A stretch of DNA of 64,000 bases from Streptomyces sp. CG4 (GCF_041080655.1 NZ_CP163525.1:3410001-3474000); one strand, 5' to 3'; counted from the stretch's first letter, positions 17,132-26,539 are shown. Numbers and translations are program-made. Notes: generated by a model from the sequence alone, not told the origin.

Positions 17132-18931
17132 CTACAGCACCTCCCGCACCCTCGCGAAGTGGCAGGCCGCACCGTCCCCCGCGAACTCCGGCACCTCATG
17201 CGCACACCGCTTGCGCTCGTCGTCCGTCAGCGAAGCGACCAGCGGGCACCGCGCCCGGAACCGGCACCCGTCGTAGCGCAGCGTAGGGCTGGGCGGATCC
17301 CCGGGCAGCAGAATCCGCCCGCGCCGCCGCTCCCGCTCCCGTGCCGGATCCGGCACGGGCACGGCGGACAGCAGCGCCTGGGTGTAGGGGTGCCGGGGCC
17401 GCGCGAAGACCTCGTCGACGGGCCCGGCCTCGACGGTACGGCCGAGATAGACCACGCTCACCCGGTCGGCGATGTTCCGCACGACGGCGAGGTCGTGGGA
17501 GACGAACAAGTACGCGAGCCCCAACTCCCGCTTCAGCCGCCGCAGCAGATCCAGCACCTCGGCCTGGACGGAGACGTCGAGCGCGGAGACCGGTTCGTCC
17601 AGGACGAGCAGCTCGGGCCCGACGGACAGCGCACGGGCGATACCCACACGCTGGCGCTGCCCGCCGGAGAACTCGTGCGGGAAGCGGTCCGCGTGGCCCG
17701 GGTCGAGACCGACCTGGGCGAGGAGTTCGGGCACCCGGCGCGCCACGGAGGCCTTGTCGGCACCCTGGGTGCGCAACGGCTCGGCGATGATGTCGCCGAC
17801 GGGCATCCGGGGATCGAGAGAGGCCATCGGATCCTGGAAGACGATCTGGATCCGGCGGCGCAGGGCCCGCACCCGGTCCTTGGTGAGCGTGCCGAGCCGC
17901 TCCCCGAACAGCTCGGCCGTTCCCCCTTCCGGCGCGGCCAGTTCGAGCAGTTCGAAGAGGGTGGTCGACTTGCCGGACCCGGACTCGCCGACCAGCGCGA
18001 GGGTCTCGCCGCGCCGGATGTCGAGGTCGACCCCGTCGACGGCGTACACGGTGCCGGTGCGGCGCCTGATGAGGCCGCCCGCGTGGACGGGGAAGGTGCG
18101 GGTGAGGCCGCGCACCTTCAACACCGGTTCGCCGGAAGGGCGTTCGGGCCGGCGCGGGGTGTCGATGCGGGGGACGGCCGCGAGCAGCTGCCGGGTGTAG
18201 GGCGCGCTCGGGCGGTGGAAGACCTCGGTCGCCGGCCCCTGCTCGACGATCCGGCCGTCCCGCATGACGGCGACCCGGTCGGCGAGGCCGGCGATGACGC
18301 CGAGGTCATGGCTGACCAGCAGGACGGCGGCGCCGGTCTCCCGTTGGGCGGTGCGCAGCACGTCGAGGATCTGGGCCTGGATGGTGACGTCCAGGGCCGT
18401 GGTGGGCTCGTCGGCGAGGATCACGTCGGGTCCGGCCGCCATCGCCATGGCGATCATGGCGCGCTGGCGCATCCCGCCGGAGAACTCGTGCGGGAACGCC
18501 CGGGCGCGCAGCGCGGGTTCGGGGATGCCGACGAGGTCGAGCAGGTCCACGGCGCGGGCGCGGGCCTGTTCGCGGGAGACGTCCCGGTGGGCGCGGACGG
18601 CCTCGGCGATCTGGTCGCCGATACGGTGGACGGGGGTGAACGCCGAGAGCGGGTCCTGGAAGACCATCGCGATGCGGCCGCCCCGGATCCGGGTCAGCTC
18701 CCGCTCGCTCGCGCCGAGGAGTTCGGTGCCGTCGAACCGTATCGAGCCGCGCGTGGTGGCGTTGCCGGGCAGCAGTCCGAGGACGGCGAGGGCGGTGGCG
18801 GACTTGCCGGAGCCGGACTCCCCGACCAGCCCGAGGACCTCGCCCCGCTCCAGGGTCAGCCGCACGTCCCGTACGGCCGCCGTACCGTCGAAGTCGACGT
18901 CCAGGCCGGTCACTTCGAGCAGCGGGCTCAT
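17132..18931 (-). CDS. Peptide/nickel-type ABC transporter, fused double ATPase (OppD-OppF)
   Basis: This 599-residue protein carries two complete ABC ATPase domains in tandem, replacing the separate OppD and OppF of many systems. Domain 1 has GESGSGKSATAL (Walker A), EFSGGMRQRAM (signature) and VILADEPTTALD (Walker B). Domain 2 has GESGSGKSTTLF, EFSGGQRQRVG and LLVLDEPVSALD. Both have the oligopeptide-type C-terminal extension, and the last one is Cys-containing (GCRFRARCPL). The ATG at 18931 overlaps the permease stop (ATGA). It energises import by the two permeases upstream, with the divergent lipoprotein at 20930 the likely receptor. Confidence 0.95.
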   Translation of the reverse strand: MSPLLEVTGLDVDFDGTAAVRDVRLTLERGEVLGLVGESGSGKSATALAVLGLLPGNATTRGSIRFDGTELLGASERELTRIRGGRIAMVFQDPLSAFTPVHRIGDQIAEAVRAHRDVSREQARARAVDLLDLVGIPEPALRARAFPHEFSGGMRQRAMIAMAMAAGPDVILADEPTTALDVTIQAQILDVLRTAQRETGAAVLLVSHDLGVIAGLADRVAVMRDGRIVEQGPATEVFHRPSAPYTRQLLAAVPRIDTPRRPERPSGEPVLKVRGLTRTFPVHAGGLIRRRTGTVYAVDGVDLDIRRGETLALVGESGSGKSTTLFELLELAAPEGGTAELFGERLGTLTKDRVRALRRRIQIVFQDPMASLDPRMPVGDIIAEPLRTQGADKASVARRVPELLAQVGLDPGHADRFPHEFSGGQRQRVGIARALSVGPELLVLDEPVSALDVSVQAEVLDLLRRLKRELGLAYLFVSHDLAVVRNIADRVSVVYLGRTVEAGPVDEVFARPRHPYTQALLSAVPVPDPARERERRRGRILLPGDPPSPTLRYDGCRFRARCPLVASLTDDERKRCAHEVPEFAGDGAACHFARVREVL

Positions 18932-19809
18932 CGGGGCGCCCCCTTCGAGGTCGGGTCCAGGGCGTCCCGCAGTCCGTCGCCGACCAGGTTGACGGCGAGT
19001 ACGAACACGACGAGCAGTCCGGCGGCGAAGAAGAACATCCACGGGTAGGTGAGGGCCGCGCCGGTGCCGGAGGCGATCAGGGTGCCCAGGGAGACATCGG
19101 GCGGCTGTACGCCGAAGCCGAAGTAGGACAGCGCGGTCTCGCTCATCACCGCGCCGCCGACCTGGATCGTCGCGTCGATGATCAGGAAGGAGGCGACGTT
19201 CGGCAGCACATGCCGCCAGATGATCCGCAGCGGTCCGACGCCCGTGTAGCGGGCGGCGCGCACGAATTCCCGCTCCTTCAGGGACAGCGTCATGGAGCGT
19301 ACGACGCGCGCGGTGATCATCCAGGCGAAGACGGCGAGCAGCCCGACGAACGCGATCCAGCCGGCGGAGCGCAGCCGGGGCGAGACGATCGCGATGACCA
19401 GGAAGGACGGGAAGACCAGCAGCAGGTCGACGCAGAACATCAGCAGCCGGTCGGTCCAGCCGCCGAAGTAGCCGGCGCAGGCGCCCACGAGCGAGGCGAG
19501 CCCGGTGGCCAGCACGGCCACCAGCAACCCGATGACCAGCGACTTCTGCAGTCCGCGCACGGTCTGTGCGAAGACGTCCTGCCCGATGCGGTTGGTGCCC
19601 CACCAGTGCTGGGCGCTGGGCCCGGAGCGCAGTGCGCCGTAGTCGATGTGGTCGTAGGACCAAGGGGTCAGCCAGGGTCCGGCGAAGGCGAGCAGGAAGA
19701 GCAGGACCAGGACGACGGCGCCGGCGAGCGCGGATCTGTGGCGCAGGAACCGGCGCAGGACGAGGGCGGAGCGGCCGCTCGGTGCTTTCGTGAGGGTCGC
19801 GGTCGTCAT
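18928..19809 (-). CDS. ABC transporter permease, DppC/OppC type
   Basis: A 293-residue inner-membrane permease with about six helices. It begins with a short basic N-terminus then a hydrophobic segment (AGAVVLVLLFLLAFAG). The coupling-helix region contains the EAA-like loop around FVRAARYTGVGPLRIIWRHVLPN, the contact point for the ATPase. The ATG at 19809 overlaps the stop of the previous permease (ATGA); a longer frame upstream lies inside that gene and is rejected. It pairs with the DppB-type permease to form the transmembrane channel. Substrate is inferred to be a peptide or similar solute. Confidence 0.94.
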   Translation of the reverse strand: MTTATLTKAPSGRSALVLRRFLRHRSALAGAVVLVLLFLLAFAGPWLTPWSYDHIDYGALRSGPSAQHWWGTNRIGQDVFAQTVRGLQKSLVIGLLVAVLATGLASLVGACAGYFGGWTDRLLMFCVDLLLVFPSFLVIAIVSPRLRSAGWIAFVGLLAVFAWMITARVVRSMTLSLKEREFVRAARYTGVGPLRIIWRHVLPNVASFLIIDATIQVGGAVMSETALSYFGFGVQPPDVSLGTLIASGTGAALTYPWMFFFAAGLLVVFVLAVNLVGDGLRDALDPTSKGAPR

Positions 19810-20795
19810 GCCGCCCGCCGGATGCGCGGGTCGAGGGCGGCGTGCAGCAGGTCGGCGACGAAGCCGGAGAGCAGCACGGTGACGGCGGCGAAGATGTTCA
19901 CGGCGACGACCGAGTTCACGTCGTTCTTTCCGATGGAGTTCACGAACCACTCGCCCATGCCGTGCCAGCCGAAGATCGTCTCGGTGAAGGTGGCGCCGGT
20001 GAACAGAGCGAGGAAGCCGTAGGAGAAGTAGGTCGACATGGGGATGAGGGCGGTGCGCAGCCCGTGCCGGAGCAGCACGGCCCGGCGGCCGAGCCCCTTG
20101 GCGCGGGCGGTGCGCAGATAGTCGGAGCCGAGGACGTCGAGCATGGTGCTGCGCTGGTAGCGGCTGTAGCTCGCGACGGCGAACAGGGCGACGGAGACGG
20201 TGGGCAGCAGCAGGTGCACGGAGCGGTCCTTCAGGACCGTCCAGAATCCGCCGTGCAGCCCCGCGCTCTTCTCACCGGTGAACTGGATGAGATCGGTGCC
20301 CGTGGTCTGGTCGAACCAGACCGCGCCGGTCTTCAGCAGGATCGCCAGCAGGAACACCGGCGTGGACAGCAGCGCGAAGGAGACGACGGTGACCGCGCGG
20401 TCGCTGAACCGGTACTGCCGTACGGCCGTCCAGGCGCCGGCCAGGACGCCGGCCACCGTGCCGAGGGCGGTACCCGCGAGCAGCAGCCGCAGGCTGACCC
20501 CGATCCGCCGGCCGAACTCGGCATTGACGGAGGTTCCGTCGATGGTCTCGCCGAGGTCGCCGTGGCGGACGGCCCGGTCGGCCCAGTGCAGGAAGCGTGC
20601 GCGCAGCGGCTGGTGGTCGTTGACGCCGAGCGCGGTGAGGTGGTGGTCCACGGCGCTCGGGGACAGCGGCGGCTGCCGGCCCGCGTAGTAGGCGCGCGGA
20701 TCGAGCGCGAGCGAGGCCAGCAGGTACGACAGGCAGACGGCGGCCAGCAGCAGGACGGCGTGGTAGCCGAGACGTTTGGCCAGGTAGAGAGGCAC
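19806..20795 (-). CDS. ABC transporter permease, DppB/OppB type
   Basis: A 329-residue permease starting with the typical MPLYLAKRLGYHAVLLLAAV first helix. It has a periplasmic-side loop and an EAA-like segment (LRTARAKGLGRRAVLLRHGLR) for ATPase coupling. The start is GTG at 20795 with only a short GAGG sequence close to it. It is first in the three-gene permease-permease-ATPase operon, with four-base overlaps at both downstream junctions. The divergent substrate-binding lipoprotein gene begins 134 bases away, and the shared intergenic space has an inverted repeat that could co-regulate both. Confidence 0.94.
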   Translation of the reverse strand: MPLYLAKRLGYHAVLLLAAVCLSYLLASLALDPRAYYAGRQPPLSPSAVDHHLTALGVNDHQPLRARFLHWADRAVRHGDLGETIDGTSVNAEFGRRIGVSLRLLLAGTALGTVAGVLAGAWTAVRQYRFSDRAVTVVSFALLSTPVFLLAILLKTGAVWFDQTTGTDLIQFTGEKSAGLHGGFWTVLKDRSVHLLLPTVSVALFAVASYSRYQRSTMLDVLGSDYLRTARAKGLGRRAVLLRHGLRTALIPMSTYFSYGFLALFTGATFTETIFGWHGMGEWFVNSIGKNDVNSVVAVNIFAAVTVLLSGFVADLLHAALDPRIRRAA

Positions 20796-20826
20796 GCCTC
20801 AAATGGTCCAGTCCTCTTGTTGCAGC

Positions 20827-20845
20827 GACATGAAGAGAACATGTC
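20827..20845. promoter_or_regulatory. Inverted repeat in the divergent ABC transporter promoter region
   Basis: GACATG (20827-20832), seven bases, CATGTC (20840-20845) forms a perfect 6-7-6 inverted repeat between the divergent permease and lipoprotein genes. Its size suits a TetR dimer, and a TetR gene lies just past the lipoprotein. Regulator and function are inference. Confidence 0.5.
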
Positions 20846-20929
20846 AGTAATCGCGGAGCCCTCCCCCGCCCGACCTGCGGCGTTCTACGTTCGGCGCATC
20901 CCACCGTCGACCTCGCGAAGGACACCGAC

Positions 20930-22618
20930 ATGCGTCCCACCCCCGCCGCCGCATGGATCGCCGCCACCGCGGCCACCGCGCTTCTGGTGGCCGGCTGCGG
21001 CTCCTCGGACCAGGACGGCGCGCCCAGGAAGGCGGCACCCAGGGCCGACGGCCAGGACATCAACGCACACCCGGTCGCCGACCTGAGACAGGGCGGCACG
21101 CTGAAGGTGGCGATCGACCAGTGGATCACCCAGTACAACATCAACAACGTCGACGGCCAGCAGGGTGACGCCCAGGAGATCGCCAAGACCGTCCTGCCCG
21201 ACCTGTTCGACTCCGACGCCCAGGGCGCGCACCACATCAACCCGGACTTCCTGCTCTCCGCGAAGGTGACCTCCACCAGCCCCCAGGTCGTCGAGTACGA
21301 ACTCAACCCGAAGGCCAGGTGGTCCGACGGCACACCGCTGAGCTGGCGCGACTTCCACGCCCAGTGGCAGGCGCTGAACGGCACGGACAAGGCCTACGAG
21401 GCCGCCGACACCAGCGGCTACGACCAGATCGCCGAGGTCGGGCAGGGCACCGGCGCACACGGGGTCAAGGTGACCTTCAGGACGCCGTACGCCGACTGGC
21501 AGCGGCTGTTCGACCCGCTGTACCCGGCGGCGTACTACGACACCCCCGGCAAGTTCGGCAAGGGCTGGGCCGAGAAGGTGCCGGTCTCCGGGAACGCCTT
21601 CAAGATCGGCCAGTACGACAGGACCGGGCAGACGGTCACACTCGTCCCGGACCCCAAGTGGTGGGGCCCGCGGCCCAGGCTGGACTCGATCGTCTACCGC
21701 GTCCTCGACGCGTCCGCCCGCCCCGACGCCTATCTCGACAAGGAGATCGACTACACCACCGCGCTGCTGCCCGAGGACTACCGGCGGCTGGTCAAGGCCC
21801 CGGACACGGACATCCGGCGGGGCGCCCGCTGGGACGAGGTGCACATCACGCTCAACGGCGGTCGCGGCCCGCTGAAGGACCTGCGGGTACGGCAGGCGAT
21901 CCAGCACGCCCTCGACCGCAAGGGCATCGACGAGGCCTTCGCCAAGGACCTCTCCTTCGAACTGAAGCCGCTCGACAACCACTTCTTCATGCCCAACCAG
22001 AAGGGCTACCGGGACACCTCCGGCGGAAACGCCGACTTCGACCTCGCCCAGGCGAAGAAGCTCCTCGACGCGGCCGGCTGGAAGGACAACGGCGAGGGCG
22101 CGCCGCGCACCAAGGGCGGCAAGCAGCTCGCCCTCGACTACGTCCTCAGCGCCGGCGGCAACGCCGCCCAGACCGACCAGGCCGAGCTGGTGCAGCAGCA
22201 GCTCGCGCAGGCCGGGGTGCGGGTCGAGCTGAAGAAGGTGCCGGCGAACGACTACTTCAACCAGTTCGTGAACCGCGGCAACTTCGACCTGACCAGCTTC
22301 CGCAACGTCGACGCCGTCTACCAGTCCCTGCTCACCCCGGTCTTCGTCCGGCCCCGGGGCGGCAACCTCTTCCAGAACTTCGGGTCGGTCGGCTCCCCGA
22401 AGATCGACGCGCTGCTGAAGCAGGCGGGCGAGACCACCGATCCGTCGGCGGCGGCCGCCCTCTACAACCGGGCCGACGACGAGATCTGGCGCCTCGCCCA
22501 CTCCGTCGAGCTCTACCAGCGCCCCCAGATCGTCGCCGTCCGCTCCGGCCTGGCCAACTTCGGCGCGGAGGGCCTGGCGGACATCGACTACACGAAGGTG
22601 GGCTGGCTGAAGAAGTAG
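20930..22618 (+). CDS. ABC transporter substrate-binding lipoprotein, family 5 (peptide type)
   Basis: A 562-residue extracytoplasmic solute receptor. The N-terminal signal ends in the lipobox LLVAGC, so it is lipid-anchored. The mature protein is SBP family 5 like (GGTLKVAIDQW, ARWSDGTPLSWRDF, VRQAIQHALDRKGID). It resembles the actinobacterial branch that includes mycobacterial LpqW, so the ligand might be a peptide or a glycolipid-type molecule. The ATG at 20930 follows GAAGGA. It is divergent from the permease/ATPase operon and the natural receptor for it. A gap of only 25 bases separates it from the convergent TetR gene. Confidence 0.93.
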   Translation: MRPTPAAAWIAATAATALLVAGCGSSDQDGAPRKAAPRADGQDINAHPVADLRQGGTLKVAIDQWITQYNINNVDGQQGDAQEIAKTVLPDLFDSDAQGAHHINPDFLLSAKVTSTSPQVVEYELNPKARWSDGTPLSWRDFHAQWQALNGTDKAYEAADTSGYDQIAEVGQGTGAHGVKVTFRTPYADWQRLFDPLYPAAYYDTPGKFGKGWAEKVPVSGNAFKIGQYDRTGQTVTLVPDPKWWGPRPRLDSIVYRVLDASARPDAYLDKEIDYTTALLPEDYRRLVKAPDTDIRRGARWDEVHITLNGGRGPLKDLRVRQAIQHALDRKGIDEAFAKDLSFELKPLDNHFFMPNQKGYRDTSGGNADFDLAQAKKLLDAAGWKDNGEGAPRTKGGKQLALDYVLSAGGNAAQTDQAELVQQQLAQAGVRVELKKVPANDYFNQFVNRGNFDLTSFRNVDAVYQSLLTPVFVRPRGGNLFQNFGSVGSPKIDALLKQAGETTDPSAAAALYNRADDEIWRLAHSVELYQRPQIVAVRSGLANFGAEGLADIDYTKVGWLKK

Positions 22619-22643
22619 GCAGGCGGCGGGGGCGCCGGACGGA

Positions 22644-23252
22644 TCACACCGACTCGCGGGGGACGATCACCCGGACCATCTCCGCCATGCCGCCGCCCTC
22701 CGCCGGCGGTGCCGCGACGCAGGACAGGGCGAGGCGCACGACCAGTTCGCAGGGGCGGGTCAGCTCGGCGGTGTCGGCGGGGCCGGCGGTGGGTCCCGTC
22801 AGGACGGTGACCGCGCGGTCCCGCACGATCCGCACGAAGTCGCGGGGCGTCGGCAGCGGCCCGTCCGCGCGGCGCTGCGCCGGCACCGAGGAGGGGGACG
22901 GCACGGCGGCGAGCGGCGGGGCGGGGAGCCGTTCGCTCCAGCAGCCGGTGAGCATGGCCCGTACCAGCGCGTTCTCCCGGGCGGCGGAGCTCGTCCACTC
23001 GACCACGGCGGTGAGCCGGTCCCGCGGCTCGCCCGGACCGGCCAGCGCCCGCTCGACCCCGGCCAGATAACCGTCGGCCTCCCGCCGCACCAGGGCCCGG
23101 GCCAGCCCGTCCTTGCTGCCGAACTCGTTGTACAGGGTCTGCCGGGACACTCCGGCCGCCGCGGCCACGTCGACCATCCGTACCGCGACCCACGGCCGGC
23201 GCGCGAGAGCCGTATAGGCGGCGTCCAACAGGGACTCCCGGGCAGCAGGCAT
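22644..23252 (-). CDS. TetR family transcriptional regulator
   Basis: A 202-residue TetR protein with the usual N-terminal helix-turn-helix (VRMVDVAAAAGVSRQTLYNEFGSKDGL, about residues 25-50) and a less conserved C-terminal ligand domain. Two ATGs are adjacent (23255, 23252). The second gives a better spacing, 5 bases, from the GGGAGG Shine-Dalgarno sequence. It is convergent with the ABC lipoprotein and divergent from hisN. By neighbourhood it may regulate the transporter, through the inverted repeat at 20827-20845, or itself. The target is not shown by the sequence. Confidence 0.92.
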   Translation of the reverse strand: MPAARESLLDAAYTALARRPWVAVRMVDVAAAAGVSRQTLYNEFGSKDGLARALVRREADGYLAGVERALAGPGEPRDRLTAVVEWTSSAARENALVRAMLTGCWSERLPAPPLAAVPSPSSVPAQRRADGPLPTPRDFVRIVRDRAVTVLTGPTAGPADTAELTRPCELVVRLALSCVAAPPAEGGGMAEMVRVIVPRESV

Positions 23253-23434
23253 CATCGCCTCCCTGGGCTGAGCGACTCTGCGCCCAGATTTGACGCGCCG
23301 GCATGCACTGTCAAGGGTCCCGTACCCCGAGCGCACGTATCTGTACGCCGCCAGCAGCAGCGCACGACACCAGTCAGCGCGCCACCCCCGCCGCTAGTAG
23401 CTCACGCACCCACCCGACAGATACCGTGCCCTAC

Positions 23435-24235
23435 ATGCCGGACTACCTCGACGACCTGCGCCTCACCCACGTCCTCGCGGACGCCGCGGACGCCGCCACC
23501 ATGGCCCGCTTCAAGGCCCTCGACCTGAAGGTCGAGACCAAGCCGGACATGACCCCGGTGAGCGACGCGGACAAGGCGGCGGAAGAACTCATCCGCGGCC
23601 AGCTCCAGCGCGCCCGCCCGAGGGACGCGATCCTCGGCGAGGAGTACGGAGTCGAGGGCACCGGCCCCCGCCGCTGGGTGATCGACCCCATCGACGGCAC
23701 CAAGAACTACGTCCGCGGCGTCCCCGTCTGGGCGACGCTCATCTCCCTGATGGAGGCGGGCGAGGACGGCTTCCAGCCCGTCGTGGGCCTCGTCTCCGCC
23801 CCCGCCCTCGGCCGCCGCTGGTGGGCCGCGAAGGGGTACGGCGCCTTCACCGGCCGCAGCCTGACCTCCGCGACCCGCATCCACGTCTCCGGCGTCGGCA
23901 AGCTCGCGGACGCCTCCTTCGCGTACTCCTCCCTCTCCGGCTGGGAGGAGCAGGGCCGCCTCGACGGCTTCCTCGACCTCACCCGCCAGGTGTGGCGCAC
24001 GCGCGCGTACGGCGACTTCTGGCCGTACATGATGGTCGCCGAGGGATCCGTGGACATCTGCGCGGAGCCGGAGCTGTCGCTCTGGGACATGGCGGCCAAC
24101 GCGATCGTCGTCACGGAGGCGGGCGGCACCTTCACCGGCATCGACGGCCGCCCGGGCCCGCACAGCGGCAACGCGGCGGCGTCCAACGGCCTGCTGCACG
24201 ACGAGCTGCTGGGGTATCTCACCCCGCGCCCGTGA
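23435..24235 (+). CDS. hisN: Histidinol-phosphate phosphatase, inositol monophosphatase family
   Basis: This carries out the penultimate step of histidine biosynthesis, dephosphorylating L-histidinol phosphate. It has 266 residues, identical in length to the S. coelicolor HisN I remember. Mg2+-binding motifs of the IMPase fold are intact: GEEYG with Glu, DPIDGTKN with two Asp, and the C-terminal WDMAAN. The gene stands apart from the main his operon, as in other actinomycetes. The ATG at 23435 has no clear Shine-Dalgarno sequence; an in-frame GTG three codons upstream is a possible alternative. A strong hairpin follows the stop. Confidence 0.94.
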   Translation: MPDYLDDLRLTHVLADAADAATMARFKALDLKVETKPDMTPVSDADKAAEELIRGQLQRARPRDAILGEEYGVEGTGPRRWVIDPIDGTKNYVRGVPVWATLISLMEAGEDGFQPVVGLVSAPALGRRWWAAKGYGAFTGRSLTSATRIHVSGVGKLADASFAYSSLSGWEEQGRLDGFLDLTRQVWRTRAYGDFWPYMMVAEGSVDICAEPELSLWDMAANAIVVTEAGGTFTGIDGRPGPHSGNAAASNGLLHDELLGYLTPRP

Positions 24236-24243
24236 AGCCGGGC

Positions 24244-24267
24244 GGCCGCACCGGGACCGGTGCGGCC
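24244..24267 (+). terminator. Hairpin terminator after hisN
   Basis: GGCCGCACCGG (24244-24254) pairs perfectly with CCGGTGCGGCC (24257-24267) with a two-base loop, nine bases after the hisN stop. There is no U tract. Confidence 0.75.
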
Positions 24268-24397
24268 AGGTGATGGGGATGCATGTCCCGATATCTCGTG
24301 ACTTGACACAGTCGAGGTATGCGCGCGCACGCCCTCAACTGGCCGCACGCGCCCCCTTGTTGACCCCTCCTTTACCTGGCACTCTGAGGCCACCCCC

Positions 24398-24449
24398 ACT
24401 TGTGAACTTGTGAATCCAGGAACTTGCTCCGTGGATTCCTAGGAGGTGG
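24398..24449 (+). promoter_or_regulatory. Direct repeats and hairpin in the leader of the CBS-domain gene
   Basis: Two adjacent copies of ACTTGTGA (24398-24413) are followed by a third partial AACTTG (24421-24426). GAATCCA (24412-24418) can pair with TGGATTC (24432-24438), directly before the AGGAGGTGG Shine-Dalgarno sequence at 24441-24449. Such a stem could gate ribosome access or be an operator. A TTGACC at 24360-24365 could be a -35 box, but I see no good -10. Confidence 0.55.
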
Positions 24450-24457
24450 CTCCACCC

Positions 24458-24853
24458 ATGCTCGTACGTGACGCCATGAGCACGGCGATCCTCACCGTCG
24501 GCCCCGCCCACACCCTGCGCCAGGCAGCCGCCCTGATGTCCGCCCGCCGTATCGGCGCCGCCGTCGTCCTCGACCCGGACGCCGGCGGCGTAGGCATCCT
24601 CACCGAACGCGACATCCTCAACTCCATCGGCCTGGGCCAGAACCCGGACACGGAACGCACCCACGCCCACACCACCACCGACGTCGTCTTCGCCGCCCCC
24701 ACCTGGACCCTGGAGCAGGCCGCCCGCGCCATGGCCCACGGCGGCTTCCGGCACCTGGTCGTCCTCGACCGCGGCGAGGTCGCCGGCATCGTCTCGGTCC
24801 GCGACATCATCCGCTGCTGGGCCCCGGCCCGCCAACCGGCGCCGGCGCTCTGA
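24458..24853 (+). CDS. Stand-alone CBS-domain pair protein
   Basis: A 131-residue protein consisting almost entirely of two CBS repeats (LVRDAMSTAILTVGP... and TTDVVFAAPTWTLEQAAR...), which together form a Bateman module binding adenine nucleotides such as AMP, ATP or S-adenosylmethionine. Each repeat ends with the usual GILTERDIL and GIVSVRDII segments. No catalytic or DNA-binding domain is attached, so it probably acts as an energy sensor that modulates a partner. Many Streptomyces carry families of such proteins. The ATG at 24458 is favoured by AGGAGGTGG, although an in-frame GTG at 24446 overlaps it. The leader is unusually structured. Confidence 0.9.
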   Translation: MLVRDAMSTAILTVGPAHTLRQAAALMSARRIGAAVVLDPDAGGVGILTERDILNSIGLGQNPDTERTHAHTTTDVVFAAPTWTLEQAARAMAHGGFRHLVVLDRGEVAGIVSVRDIIRCWAPARQPAPAL

Positions 24854-24880
24854 ACAAGCCGGCGCCCTGAACAAACGGAA

Positions 24881-24934
24881 CGGGCCGGACCCCGAGCACC
24901 AGGGGATCCGGCCCGCCCTGGGGGCACCCCCAGG
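24881..24934. terminator. Double hairpin terminator between CBS gene and catalase
   Basis: CGGGCCGGA with CCCC (24881-24893) pairs with GGGG and TCCGGCCCG (24902-24915). A second stem, CCTGGGGG/CCCCCAGG (24917-24924/24927-24934), follows immediately. Convergent genes on both sides support a bidirectional role. Confidence 0.8.
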
Positions 24935-24986
24935 ATCTTGAGGCACTGGAGGAGGCACGGGCAGTGCCGCCGGCCAGTGACGCGGC

Positions 24987-26456
24987 TCAGCCGCGCAGTG
25001 CCTGCACCGCCGCCTCCAGCCGCTTGCCGAAGTCGGCGTCGGCCTTGCGGAAGTTGCCGATCGCCCGCTCGGCGATGTCCTCGCGCGAGACCGGCGCGAT
25101 CGCACCCGCGAGACCCGCGACCAGCCGCTCCCGCTCCTCCTCCGACATCAGCCGGTAGAGGTTGCCCGCCTGCACGAAGTCGTCGTCCTCGGTGTGCGCC
25201 GGGGTGGGGTGGTTGCCCGTGGCGCCATCGGCAGAGGCGGCCTGCCAGAGCACACGGCCCGTCTGCTGCGGCCCGCCGAAGCTGTTCGGCTCGTAGTTCT
25301 TCGCGCCGCCGTGCCGGCCGTCGTAGAGGAAGCCGTCCCGGGCGTTCGTCCGCGCCTCGGTGGCGTGCGGACGGTTCACCGGCAGGTGGTCGGCGTTGAT
25401 GCCGACGCGGTAGCGGTGCGCGTCGCCATACGCGAAGAGGCGCCCCTGGAGCATCTTGTCGGGCGAGGGGCCGATCCCGGGCACGAAGTGCGCGGGCGAG
25501 AAGATCGACTGCTCGACCTCGGCGAAGATGTTCCGCGGGTTGCGGTTGAGCTCCAGCCTGCCGATCTCGAGGGGCGGGTAGTCCTCGTGCGGCCACACCT
25601 TGGTGAGGTCGAACGGGTTGAAGCGGTACGCCGCCGCGTCCGCCGCCGGCATGATCTGCACCTGCACGGTCCAGCTCGGGAACTGGCCGCGCTCGATGGC
25701 CTGCCGCAGATCCCGCTGGTGGGAGTCGGGATCCTCACCGGCGATCCGGTTGGCCTCGGCCTGGGTGAGGTTCTTGATCCCCTGGTCGGTCTTGAAGTGG
25801 TACTTGACCCAGAACACCTCGCCGGCCGCGTTGTTCCACTGGTAGGTGTGCGAGCCGTAGCCGTTCATGTGCCGGTACGACGCGGGGATGCCGCGGTCGC
25901 CGAAGAGCCAGGTCACCTGGTGGGTCGACTCGGGGCTGAGCCCCCAGAAGTCCCACACGTTGTCCGCTTCCTGGCTGCCGCTGTACGGGTCGCGCTTCTG
26001 CGTGTGGATGAAGTCCGGGAACTTGATCGCGTCCCGGATGAAGAACACCGGCGTGTTGTTGCCGACGAGGTCGTAGTTGCCCTCCTCGGTGTAGAACTTC
26101 AGCGCGAAGCCCCGCGGATCACGGACCGCGTCCGCCGCGCCGAGGTTGCCGGCCACGGTCGAGAAGCGCAGGAAGACCTCGGTCTCCTTGCCGACCCCGG
26201 AGAGGAAGGCGGCACGCGTGTACGGCGTGACATCGGCGGTCACCGTGAAGGTGCCGTAGGCGCCCGCACCCCGCGCGTGCACGACCCGCTCCGGAATGCG
26301 CTCCCGGTTGAAGTGGGCGAGCTTCTCCAGCAGCAGCTGGTCCTGGACGAGGACCGGCCCACCGACGCCCGCCGTCTCGCTGTTCTGGTTGTCGGCGACC
26401 GGGGCACCGGCCTCCGTGGTGAGCGGTCCCTGCGTCACGTGCGCCTCCTGCGTCAT
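24987..26456 (-). CDS. katA: Monofunctional heme catalase
   Basis: A 489-residue small-subunit (clade 3 type) catalase that dismutates hydrogen peroxide. The distal His is in [12 protein letters not shown], the distal Asn in [10 protein letters not shown], and the proximal heme-ligating Tyr in [12 protein letters not shown]. The NADPH-binding type C-terminus is short, as in clade 3. It is divergent from the Fur-family repressor gene across a 149-base region containing a perfect palindrome, the arrangement of S. coelicolor catA-catR. Regulation is thus likely derepression by CatR oxidation under peroxide stress. Confidence 0.97.
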   Translation of the reverse strand: MTQEAHVTQGPLTTEAGAPVADNQNSETAGVGGPVLVQDQLLLEKLAHFNRERIPERVVHARGAGAYGTFTVTADVTPYTRAAFLSGVGKETEVFLRFSTVAGNLGAADAVRDPRGFALKFYTEEGNYDLVGNNTPVFFIRDAIKFPDFIHTQKRDPYSGSQEADNVWDFWGLSPESTHQVTWLFGDRGIPASYRHMNGYGSHTYQWNNAAGEVFWVKYHFKTDQGIKNLTQAEANRIAGEDPDSHQRDLRQAIERGQFPSWTVQVQIMPAADAAAYRFNPFDLTKVWPHEDYPPLEIGRLELNRNPRNIFAEVEQSIFSPAHFVPGIGPSPDKMLQGRLFAYGDAHRYRVGINADHLPVNRPHATEARTNARDGFLYDGRHGGAKNYEPNSFGGPQQTGRVLWQAASADGATGNHPTPAHTEDDDFVQAGNLYRLMSEEERERLVAGLAGAIAPVSREDIAERAIGNFRKADADFGKRLEAAVQALRG

Positions 26457-26524
26457 TGCTGACCAGTCCTGTCCCAGTCCCGCCCTAGTCCTGCCCCAGG
26501 GCCAAAGCCGTCATCGATCCTACA

Positions 26525-26539
26525 TTGGACATTGTCCAA
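26525..26539. promoter_or_regulatory. CatR/PerR-type operator between katA and catR
   Basis: TTGGAC-ATT-GTCCAA is a perfect 15-base palindrome in the divergent intergenic space, of the kind bound by Fur-family peroxide sensors. It lies about 70 bases from each start and could repress both genes. Confidence 0.85.
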
